Assembly: GCA_964058845.1 (NCBI GenBank)
Contig: CAXKVR010000272.1
Coordinates: 1 to 64,000 of the forward strand
Direction: 5' to 3'
Source of the DNA: Carex sylvatica
Lineage: Eukaryota; Streptophyta; Magnoliopsida; Poales; Cyperaceae
DNA length: 64,000 nt
Position numbers and translations under genes: made by a program. Below the pieces are notes generated by a model, which was given only the letters and a program-made list of their open reading frames with translations, ran no database searches and had not been told where the DNA came from. This document shows, piece by piece, positions 47,215 through 56,485 of the stretch. Position 1 is the first letter of the stretch. Each line of letters begins with the position of its first letter.

Positions 47215-47345
47215 TTTAGTTTAGATTAAGACCGTCCAATTTGAATCCGGCCAATCCTGCCCGAGGTGGAGAGCTCACGGAGGTCTTTAATCTGACGGTT
47301 CGATTCTAATCTGACGGTCATTACCTGAACACAAAATTTTGGTTA
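47215..47345. mobile_element. Small inverted-repeat element upstream of the kinesin
   Basis: 'attaagaccgtccaatttgaatc' is answered by 'gattctaatctgacggtc' and neighbouring 'ctgacggttcgattc'. Similar words ('atcgaacggtct', 'aacacaaaattt') occur upstream of the PGR3-like gene at about 56200-56270. Non-coding. Confidence 0.5.
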
Positions 47346-47443
47346 CTTTAGTAGATCTGACTCCGGAGGGATCAGGGTTGCTTTTTGGGCGGCTTATAAA
47401 TTGTAAATGAATTTCCCGCTCATTGGATTTCGAAATGAAGGGT

Positions 47444-47556
47444 AAAGATTTTAACAGAGTAGTTTTAGCTTCATGCAGCGCACGGACTACAAAATTAAAA
47501 CAAAGGCTGCTGGTTTTTCATGAGCTGCATAAAGCCAAAAATGCTCTGTTAAAATC
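47444..47556. mobile_element. Short hairpin MITE, family P
   Basis: 'aaagattttaacagagtagt' on the left is complementary to 'atgctctgttaaaatc' on the right. 'ttcatgcagcgcacggac' faces 'catgagctgcat'. About 113 bp, one imperfect hairpin. Sister copies are at 10993, 52905 and 55889. Confidence 0.8.
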
Positions 47557-47559
47557 AGT

Positions 47560-48755
47560 ACCCGAATTCAAGATTACAAGTTCTCGTCTCTATTTGAAAT
47601 TAATTAACAACTAACTACAACTGTCAAAATTAATTAACAATTGAATAGAAGTTAGTTAGAGTTATCAGCGTTAAAAAAAGGAAAATTTTATAAATGTCCC
47701 ACTTTTTAAAAACATCAAACAAAGTAACCGATTTTTTTATTAATATCCTTAATAAAATAAAAAATTACAAAATACCCACTGACTTTTTCGCCCTCATTAA
47801 AAAAAATTTACTTTCAACTTTCAACGGCCTTCAATTATTCGGTGACATTGAAAAAAAGGAAATTAAAAAGTGGGAAGCATCCAAAGAAATATGCATCCAA
47901 AGAAATTAAAAAAAAGGAAGCAAAAATGGAAAGATCGTTTCTTGAGAAGTTGTAAAATTTCAATTATTCGGTGACATTTTGCATTGGATTTGAAACTCCG
48001 AAGTTCTTTTTGGGTGCACCCGGAGCTCGTGCACCAACATTTTGGTCTGCGTGAACCAAGAGCACAGTTAGAGGCTAAAATTTTTGGTGGTTTGGTTGTT
48101 TGTCTTGTTCCGCTGACTCACAGGCCCCAGTTGTCAGGAAACTTCTGAATCTCCATTTCCTTTTCTTTTCTTTTCCTCTCCTTTGCTGACCTTTCCTTCT
48201 CCATTTTTCAGGCTAATGGCTACCTCCATTTCCAGCCACCTTTTTTTAATTTTTTTTCCTCTTCTTCAGCTTCTTCTTTTTATTAGGAGTCAACATATTA
48301 AAAAAATATAAAATTATGTGTCACTCTATAATTGTTCTTCAAAATATACTTCTATTCTACATTTTTCTTATAATTTTTTTAATAATATACGCTATATTCA
48401 AAATAAATATAAAATGTACTTGGAGATAAAATTTATATCTCTTACAACTTTTATTTTTTTAGATAGAGAAAATTCACTACTTTCTGATGGTCCAGATAAA
48501 TCAAGTGGTTTTCTACATATCTAAAGAAAACTAAAAAATATTCTAAAACATATAAAATTTGATATGCATATACATTTTCTTATAAATCTATATTAAACAG
48601 TTCAAATCAATTACTTAGACTTTGAAAAAAGATACATAGTTCATAACACAAGAGTTACTCTGCAATATGCATATTAATTACCATAACCCCACTCAATACT
48701 CTATTTAATTGTATGTTTATGGAAACTTCTCCTAGTTATTAAATAATATAATATA
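47560..48755. other. Intergenic stretch upstream of the kinesin
   Basis: No supportable gene. A short leader-like CT-rich stretch at 48150-48280 leads nowhere. From about 48430 to 48690 the wording ('gatggtccaga', 'ttctacatatct', 'atatgcatatacattttct') resembles half of MITE family B. Confidence 0.45.
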
Positions 48756-49104
48756 GAGGAGGGATCCAATTATACTCTCGATTTTTAAAGTTTTCAAAGT
48801 TCAAATAGTCGATCCAAACCATTCAACATAATGGATATATTAAAATATGCTTGCAGATCAAATTTTACATCTTTTGGATTTATTTATTTATTTATTAAGT
48901 ATTTAACAAAATTGTTATATTCAAACCATTGAATTTTGTACCAATCTTAATAAATAGTAAAAAAATTAAAAAAAAATGTAAAATCCGATATGCAAGCACA
49001 TTTTAACATATCCATCACGTTGAACGGTTTGAATCAACTGTTTGAACTTTCAAAATATAAAGTGTAATTTAGTGTCACAAAAAAAGTGTAATTGATCCCT
49101 CCTC
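48756..49104. mobile_element. Palindromic MITE, family B-like core with different ends
   Basis: 'gaggagggatccaattatac' on the left mirrors 'gtaattgatccctcctc' on the right. The inner arms share 'caaagttcaaatagtcgatcc' against 'gaatcaactgtttgaacttt' and 'gcttgcagatcaaattttac' against 'gtaaaatccgatatgcaagc'. Flanked on both sides by 'tata'-type sequence. Non-coding. Confidence 0.8.
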
Positions 49105-51241
49105 TATATATTATATCATTTAATATAATGGTCCCGAATATTCTTAAGGAAAATCATTATTTTTTTATATTATGCAACCTTTGTGAATTGAATTAATTAC
49201 AGTGATTCTAACCTACAAATATTTATTATGTAATATCTTCGAAATTGTTGTTTGAATTTAAAATTTTAAAAATTTAAAAATTGTAAGTATGTTATTTAAT
49301 TAAAATAACACGTTTGTCAAATTTTGATAAATTTAAAAACTTTTTAGCCTTCAATAAATAATTTAAAACTCCTTGGCAAATAATTAATTAAATTTGATGC
49401 ACACTATATACTTTCTTTAAGACATTTTTTCAAAATATCATCTAGATGTATATATTATAATTACTCTAATTTATAATAACAAAGATGCTGTATAGTATTA
49501 TTGCACAAGGTTTCACACATTTTAACTCTAGTAACATTCTTCCCTTTCTTGTGAAATACTTTTTTTTTATCTTGATTTAATAACTTAATTACTTTCCTTA
49601 TAAAAAAAGGGATTTTTATATAAAATGACTTTTAAAGAAGAACAAAACTTGAATAAACTTAAATCATTCATTCTAAACCCTCTTGTTTCAATGTCCTTCT
49701 GTAAATAATAGATCAAGAAATGTTCAGTCGGAATAACTTCCTATTTATTTGTGGGTTATAAAATACATATGATTAAAGAGATACGAGTACGTCGGATGGG
49801 TATTGGATCTACTTTTAGGTTCAATTAGCTCAAAACACCGTACGATTAGCATTAAGATCTATGTGCACGGAAATTGATACATACACTCACATATTTTAAT
49901 ACGAAGTGCACGAATCTTGATGCAATCGGATGATCACCACACCCATCGAACCAAAGTAGGTCCTCTAAATACATGATTAAATGGTTGTTGATTGTTGAAG
50001 CAGGTGGCAAAATAAAAAAAAATAAAAATAGCCAATTTTTTTTTTTTTTTTGGTTTGTAAAAAATAGCCAATCAACAGCTCATTAGATCAATAAAATTCA
50101 ACCAGTAATGTTGGTTGATTGTTTCCCGGATGCCATGTACGGATGCACCTGCTATTTTTTTTTTGGTTGGGACTCGTATGGTATAGGGACCAATTGGAAT
50201 AAATGAGCACCCTTCTATTCTTTCATTCGAACCATTCAAAATTGATCACACGGCTTCAATTACATATGATTCGTTTTAATAGATTATATTGATATAAAAA
50301 AAAAAAGAAGTAATTTAAACGTGTGATCGATTTTAAACAGTTCAGATGAAAGAATAGGACAGTGAAAAAAGGAGCATATTTGAATCCGGACAAATTGATG
50401 ACTTGCTTTGGTTTTTAGACTCAAACAAAACCTAAATCAACCAAATAAAACCTGAAAACAAAAAAATAAAATAAAACAAATTGCTACTAGAGATGTCAAA
50501 AAGAACAAAAATAATACAATTGTTATCACAGATATTTAAAAGTCACGTTGTGACTGAATATATCATGTCACACATCGTGACTCGTGTGTTTTGTGATACG
50601 ATCATTTGTCTGTCATCGAAAAATCAGTATAACACGACATGTGAATTGGTCTATTTACATGAGTCATGCATGATTTGGGATTGTTAATATTTGATTTAAT
50701 GATGAATTTTGAACAAACTACTTTAAATTTTGAAAACAATAGTTAAACATTATCAAACATAACCAATTAAGTTTGAACACAACACATGCGATCACGATGT
50801 AATTAATGTGTCATGACTATTTACATATTGTGACTGTCCGTTTGAATTTGATCATGACATAGCATAACACGTAAAACACTAAATTGGTCACGGATCCGTA
50901 CTCAACACAATTGAAATGGATGGCCCAGATTTAATTTCAACCGATGAGTGATCGGGATGGCAATAGGGGGCAGTATTATTTGTGCTTTGAGTACGTGTGC
51001 CAACTTAAAAATTCCATTTTCAGACAGTCCAATTCCATTCTACTCAATCAGGTAACCTGAGGGGATACGAATTCAGTTGGTCACAACACAACACAACACA
51101 TGACCCAAATCATGACATGTCTTGTCACAGCAAGACACAAATTAACATCCCTATTTGCTAATTGCTACCCATGTACTATGTATGGTATCAAAATATTAGT
51201 TGCTTAGAAAGTGTAACATGCTTATAAATGTCGCTTCTTGG
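49105..51241. other. Intergenic stretch with a possible old element
   Basis: No supportable gene. From about 50490 to 51155 the DNA contains repeated 'gtcac'/'gtgac' words like those at 10440-10612 and is bounded by 'ctagagatgtca' and 'taacatccctatt', which may be eroded ends of one transposon. A local palindrome around 'gaccatt...aaacagttcagatgaaag' lies at 50210-50360. Confidence 0.4.
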
Positions 51242-51520
51242 AATTTCTTTGAGAATATTATACTATTTTCTTGAACTTGATTGTTAACTTGTACTCCATT
51301 TCTAAACATGATTTTTGTGCTGATATGGAATAGTTCATATTAATTTTTAAAACCTGTTAGTAGTTTAAACTTTTATTTACAATTTCTTTGAGAATATTAT
51401 ACTATTTTCTTGAACTTGATTGTTTAACTTGTACTCCATTTCTAAACATGATTTTTGTGCTGATATGGAATAGTTCATATTAATTTTTAAAACCTGTTAG
51501 TAGTTTAAACTTTTATTTAC
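51242..51520. repeat. Nearly perfect 139/140 bp tandem duplication
   Basis: The unit starting 'aatttctttgagaatatta' and ending 'aaacttttatttac' occurs at 51242-51380 and again at 51381-51520. The only difference I find is one extra T ('tgttaactt' against 'tgtttaactt'). It looks very recent, or it is an assembly artefact. It lies just downstream of the 178-residue gene. Confidence 0.9.
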
Positions 51521-51756
51521 AAATACATATAAACAACAATTGAACAAGAGAATTTACCCAAAATGTACATAAAATCAAACAACACCTTTTGGTTGCTAAA
51601 TCATATTCAATATCAAAACTAAAATCTTTCCTTCCATTTACAGAGCCAGATAGCATCATAGCAATTTGAATCACAGAAGCCCACTATTTGAAAAGAAAAA
51701 CACTAAAGAGCGTTGCTGGTGTGAAGAATCAAACAATCAAAAAATTAATTAATTAG

Positions 51757-53456
51757 TTACACCTTTAAGGCATATTGATCTTGCCATGATATTTTCCTCT
51801 TACCAGTTCGGCTTGAACTGGTACCACCTACATCTCTATAAACTAATTTCGTCTCTTCCTCTTCTTCGTACCGATTTTCGTATTTACCGTCTTCAGAATA
51901 ATACTCTGTGGCCTCTACATTCTACAATTAAATAAAATTCTTACTTAGAACAAATCCGTCAAATATTAAAACCAAAAGATCTAACTTAACAGCAGGAATT
52001 CCTTGTTGAAAACAACAAAGAGAATATACAATCTGATAGTTATGATACCAAAAAGAATAATTTAATAAGAGTAAATAATCAATCTGAACCGTTCATTGTG
52101 ATCTTCATATGAAAATGTACTGCCAGACTAAATTTTACATTTTTTTATTACTAATTTTTTAGATAGGTACAACATGACTATTTTTGAATGGTCTAGAATT
52201 TTTATATGGAATGATTTTCTACCTATCAAAAAAATATTGAAGAAATTCTTAAAAAATATAAAATAAGATCTACAAGCACATTTTTATATGGACATCATGC
52301 TGAACGGTTTAGATTGATTAGTAGTACGAATCAATCCGCACTATACATAGTACCATAGCCTAACTCATTTAATAAAAATTTACCTGTAAAGACGACTGAT
52401 TCAGATCTAACGAGGCGTCGATGCTTGTAGATGGTGTCTCAGAAGGATTTATGCGTGAATTTGATTCGTTTAAAAGAGTTTGTTTCTTAATCAGCACACA
52501 CTGGTTTTGTTGAGACGGGTTCTTCATCAGCTTTTTGTACCTCTTTCGCAAGAACCTAACATTTAAATTCCATAAAATACAATTAATCAACATCAAGCAA
52601 ATTTATATAATGGCCTAACTCTATTTAATAATTTAATAGTACTGGCATGATTATTCTCAAAAAGAAATATCCTCTGTCAGAACATAATGAAGAAACTGAA
52701 ATAAGATCAACTGGTACAAACCATTTTGCTGGTACTAATCAGTAGTGAAACTGGACATATAAATGAAATTATAATTTATTCAAAATGCGAACAATATGAA
52801 ATCTACCCGTTTAGATAAAGCTTAAAACTGATAGCATAGGTTTGGTTCTCACTTCTGAAACAACTTAAATACTGTTTATCATGAAAAGGGCAGAATAGTG
52901 TGGTAAAGATTTTAACAGAGCAGTTTTAGTTTCGTGCAGCGCATGGACTATATAATCAGGATAGCGTTGCATATGGTTTGTGAGCTACAAGAAGCCAAAA
53001 CTGCTCTGTTAAGATATTTACACAAAATAGTGTTAGTACCTGACTTCATCATATAATCTGAGTTTTTTCTGGTTTATCTTCTTCAATTCCCTCTTTTTCG
53101 CTTCAGTTTCCTGAAAATTTCATATCCAGAAATCAATAAATTAAGTATAAAAAATCAACAAATTATCAATTTTTTATCCAGAAATCAATGAATTAAGCAT
53201 AAAAAAAAATCCCAATCACAAACCCTAAAATGAAATTTGGAGAACAAAAAAAAAACCCAAATTGATAACGATCAGAAAACCTAATCGGAAGAAAAGAAAA
53301 GGAGAGAGAAGGATCGCGAAATGAGACCTTCAACAAATCATGGTAATCTTGCAACAAGATCTCGTACTTGAATCTCGCCTTATCATCACCACCTCCGCCA
53401 ATCGTATAAGAAGAATACATCTCCGTATTGGCACCCCTTTTCGCCTTCTTCGACAT
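51757..53456 (-). CDS. 178-residue charged, probably coiled-coil protein, four exons
   Basis: Exons by GT-AG and frame: 53328-53456 (43 codons, MSKKAKRGANTEMYSSYT), 53040-53110 (71 nt), 52384-52555 (172 nt) and 51757-51921 (54 codons plus TAA). Phases 0, 2 and 0 join cleanly. The N-terminal third is glycine-containing (YTIGGGGDD). The middle (ETEAKKRELKKINQKKLRL...FLRKRYKKLMK) is strongly basic with heptad character. The C-terminal third is Ser/Thr-rich, then acidic (YEEEEETK), ending GKRKISWQDQYALKV. The KRKISWQDQ ending looks like a conserved tail motif. The alternating basic and acidic make-up suggests a nuclear or nucleic-acid-associated protein, but I do not recognise the family and assign no function. 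Two MITEs sit in its introns. Confidence 0.8.
52069..52366. mobile_element. MITE family B copy in intron 3 of the 178-residue gene
   Basis: It shares 'gatcttcatatgaaaatgta', 'agataggtacaa', 'gattttctacctatc' and 'caatccgcactatacatag' with the copy at 28952-29313. The left terminal part is missing. It ends about 17 bases from the donor of the exon 52384-52555. Confidence 0.75.
52905..53017. mobile_element. Short hairpin MITE, family P, in intron 2 of the 178-residue gene
   Basis: 'aaagattttaacagagcagt' on the left pairs with 'actgctctgttaagat' on the right, and 'gtgcagcgca' faces 'tgtgagct'. About 113 bp. It ends about 22 bases from the donor of the exon 53040-53110. Confidence 0.8.
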
Positions 53457-53780
53457 CTTGTTGAAAATAGATAAGAAACAAAGAGAGGCGGCTAGGCAAG
53501 ACGGAGACGAAAGCAAACCCTAAATGGTAGAGAGAGAGAGAGAGAGAGAAAATGAGGAAGGAAGAAGGAAGGGAAAAATAAAGTGGGTTGCTTGGATTGG
53601 GTTTGTTTCTCTCTCCTCTTGCTTGACCGAGAGAGAGAGAGGGAAACAATAAAGGCCCCCAAAAGAAAGACCCCATCACATCCATGTATAGAGAGAGTAT
53701 AGAGGCGAGAGATGAGGTGCTGGCTTTCTTTGTTATTTCTTCTCTCCAATGGAGAATGCTCGGGGGCAATTTCGGAATGA
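53457..53780 (-). promoter_or_regulatory. Promoter and 5' leader of the 178-residue gene
   Basis: GA/CT-repeat-rich DNA (53530-53548, 53630-53641, 53690-53696), relatively GC-rich, as in plant leaders. Further upstream, a CT repeat lies at 53877-53898. Overlapping frames on this strand are low-complexity and unlikely to be coding. Confidence 0.5.
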
Positions 53781-53955
53781 ATGTTATTTTTATCTCGGAC
53801 TCGAACTCGGAGGCGAGAATTGAAGATTTCTTTCTTTGTTTCTCTTGGTAGGAAATAGGAAACTATAACTAGTCTCTTCTCTCTCTCTCTCTCTCTCTTC
53901 TTGTTTTACGCTTCTTTTCTTTTTTTTAGCTCTTGCATTTATGGCAGACGCTATA

Positions 53956-54117
53956 AGGGCGTGTTCGGCGGACGGAGTGGAATGAAAACGGGAACGGAAT
54001 TATAAAATTTTTGAACTAAAAATTACTGTTTACGTGGAAAAAAAAAATTTAGTCTAAGTGATTTTTTTTTTTCTCTCACGTGAACAGTAACTTTGAAGTT
54101 GTTGCCGAACAGGCCCT
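53956..54117. mobile_element. 160 bp MITE with TAA target copies
   Basis: 'agggcgtgttcggcgga' on the left mirrors 'ttgccgaacaggccct' on the right, with TAA on both outer sides, as in PIF/Harbinger-type insertions. The interior 'gtttacgtggaaaaa' faces 'ctcacgtgaacag'. Non-coding. Confidence 0.7.
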
Positions 54118-54264
54118 AATAGTATTTGAAGAAACATCGCAATGAAAGTTTGCAACTTAGTCCCTATATTATCCAATAATATTAAGACAATCTACGAAGT
54201 TGTGCAAATAATTGTACTAATTTCTAAAAAAAAAACCTAAAAAAATCATCCAAAAATTCGATTT

Positions 54265-54478
54265 TTGCCATGACCGCACCTAACAGATGCGGACTTATTT
54301 ACTGGAGATCTCATCTAGCGGATGAGGTCCCAAAACTCAAATAAATAAAAAATCTCATATGTGAAAAAAAAAGGGGCCTCATTCGCCAGGTGCGGATTCT
54401 ATCCTGGAGCCTCATCCGCTAGATGTAGTCCCTCAGTAAATGGGTCCGCATTCGCTAGGTGCGGCCATAGTAGAAATT
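54265..54478. repeat. Inverted and direct array of 'gctaggtgcgg' words
   Basis: Variants of 'catccgctagatg' and 'attcgc(c/t)aggtgcgg' occur about six times in 200 bases in both orientations: 'accgcacctaacagatgcgg', 'tctcatctagcggatgaggt', 'cattcgccaggtgcggat', 'cctcatccgctagatgtag' and 'cattcgctaggtgcggcc'. It would fold into a multi-stem structure. Probably the ends of a small transposon. Confidence 0.65.
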
Positions 54479-54559
54479 AAATTTTTTCAAAAAAGAGAAT
54501 TTTTTTTTTTTTATATCCAGGTAGCGGCTACAAAAAAAAGAAGAAGGATTTTTTGATGT

Positions 54560-55165
54560 TCTTGGAGTTAGTAATTTTACAGGATTAACGCAAGTCTAAT
54601 TACAGTGTTCTTGGATGGTTGAAAGTGATAATTATGTTCTTATAATATTTGTTATATAAATTACAGCATTGATTTAGCAATTTTACAGGATTGGCACAAG
54701 ATTTTACAGTATTGAAATTTATAGTGAGAGCTTGAAGGAAAATATTATGAAATTTAAAAAAAATTAAAAATTTATAATTTTGAGAAAAAAAATATTTTTG
54801 AGGTTTATTTAAAAAAAAAATGTCAGTTGTAAATATTTTTCGGATTTGAAATGTTCTAGAAGTTTTTGTAAAATTGTCATTAACTGCAAATAACTGACAT
54901 TAACCGCAAATAACTTCCATTATCTGTTAGTAAGAAAAGTATAATTAGTTTGTCAAGTGGTTCCGTACGAAGTACAGTTAGTTTGTCAAGTTGGCCAAGT
55001 TGCAAACCGTTAATGAAAGTTTCTGGATGTTTGAAATTTTTAATTACGTTTTTTATAAGATTGTTTTTATAAGTTACAGCATTGAATTATTAAATTTATA
55101 GGATTCGCACATGTCAAATAACAATTTTTCTGTGAACAAATGGTGGACAAATGTCTGTGAATAAT
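54560..55165. repeat. Second copy of the dispersed AT-rich element
   Basis: It is homologous in direct orientation to 26490-27000 over several hundred bases ('ttctagaagtttttgtaaaa', 'ccgcaaataacttccatta', 'aagttggccaagttgcaaa', 'ttacagcattgaattatta'). It lacks the 5' pyrimidine-rich part seen at 25640-26060. Non-coding. Confidence 0.75.
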
Positions 55166-56485
55166 TAGACGCTTCCTATATTTAATATGTTGACAAATGC
55201 ATTTTTACCATCAATTGAAAAGATTAAGGAAGTAAATTTTACCAGATTTGCAGATAAAGGACAATGCTATAAACATTACTTTGATTAACCTTTCAAATGT
55301 GTGTAATTTTGAATTTTTCATATTTCTATACAGAGGCTCTATAAATTTTTTAGAAAAGTGAGGAATACATTTAATCAAAATATTACATGATTATGTATAT
55401 GCGGAGTATAAGTCTATTTGATTCGAAGAAAATAAATTACGATAAGGAACGAAATCAAACTTTTAAATTATAAGATCATAAGAGTCAAACACAAATTGAA
55501 AATAAATCATATAAAATTTACATGCTGAATATGAAAATCAATTTTATAATATCTATATTATTTTATTATAAATTATGTAAAAAATTATGTATAAACATAG
55601 AAATTTTAAAAATAAATTGACCTCATTCGAAATTTATAACAAGTGATTACTTGCGAATATTAGACAAGATAGAAAAGATGCTCAATTTAAACCATTTCAT
55701 TCGTATCGAGATTAAGCGAACCGTATAAATTCACATTAAAATTAATGAAGATTGAAACGGAATATGAATCAGACAGTTAAAATTAGTGAATATTTAAATT
55801 TACTCGTACGAATATCAACACAAATCAGACAATTTTGACCGTACATCAAACATATTTTGGATCCGATATCCCACCCCAAAATCGGAGCAAAGATTTTAAC
55901 AATGTAATTTTGACTTCATAAAGCGCACAATCATATGTAGCATATTTTAATTCAATAGATAGTGCGCTGTATGATGTCAAAATTGCTCTGTTAAAATCTT
56001 CTGAGAAAAAATAAATGATCTTACACACCAACGAGGCAACGACCAATTCGTAGAAATTTTCTGGTGCAGGCTTTATGGGCTTTTCTGGGCCTTGCGGGAA
56101 AGATTTTTGTTGCCAAACAACGACCACCAATGACCAAACCCAAAAAACATATTCCATCCTCTGCATCAACGCACCGTTTGAGTTACTCATATCACTGTTC
56201 GATCAAAATCCGGATTAAATCGAACGGTCTTTATCTTAACACAAAATTTAGGCTAACTCAGAGGATACAAATTCAAGTTTACGGTTTTTAACTTCAAAGA
56301 AAAAATCACAGAGAAAAAAAATCTAATCTCGATATCTCCGTCCCTCTCGACTGAGCAGCAGCTCTTATAGCAACCTTCGCTACTACTCGACTTGCAGCGA
56401 AGAAGAAGAAAACATGCGAAACCCCCATTTTTTTATGCGATTTTAACCTCGTTTACATCCACATTTACAACAACTGTACCATACC
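55166..56485 (+). promoter_or_regulatory. Upstream region of the PGR3-like gene
   Basis: No other gene. It contains a family P MITE at 55889-56000 and a short stretch at about 56200-56270 resembling the element at 47215. The 114-codon minus-strand frame at 55846 runs through the MITE and is not credible. The proximal 150 bases are CT-rich and GC-richer, suggesting a leader. An upstream ATG at 56414 in another frame is probably not used. Confidence 0.45.
55889..56000. mobile_element. Short hairpin MITE, family P, upstream of PGR3
   Basis: 'aaagattttaacaatgtaat' and 'gacttcataaagcgcac' on the left pair with 'gtgcgctgtatgatgtc' and 'attgctctgttaaaatctt' on the right. About 112 bp. It lies about 490 bases before the PGR3-like ATG. 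Confidence 0.8.

Noticed and set aside
53386..53769. 127-codon minus-strand frame overlapping the 178-residue gene start
   Set aside because: Leader sequence rich in GA/CT repeats gives Ser/Leu-rich nonsense. The spliced MSKKAKRG frame fits exon borders and phases.
55846..56190. 114-codon minus-strand frame upstream of PGR3
   Set aside because: It reads through a hairpin MITE and has no recognisable motif.
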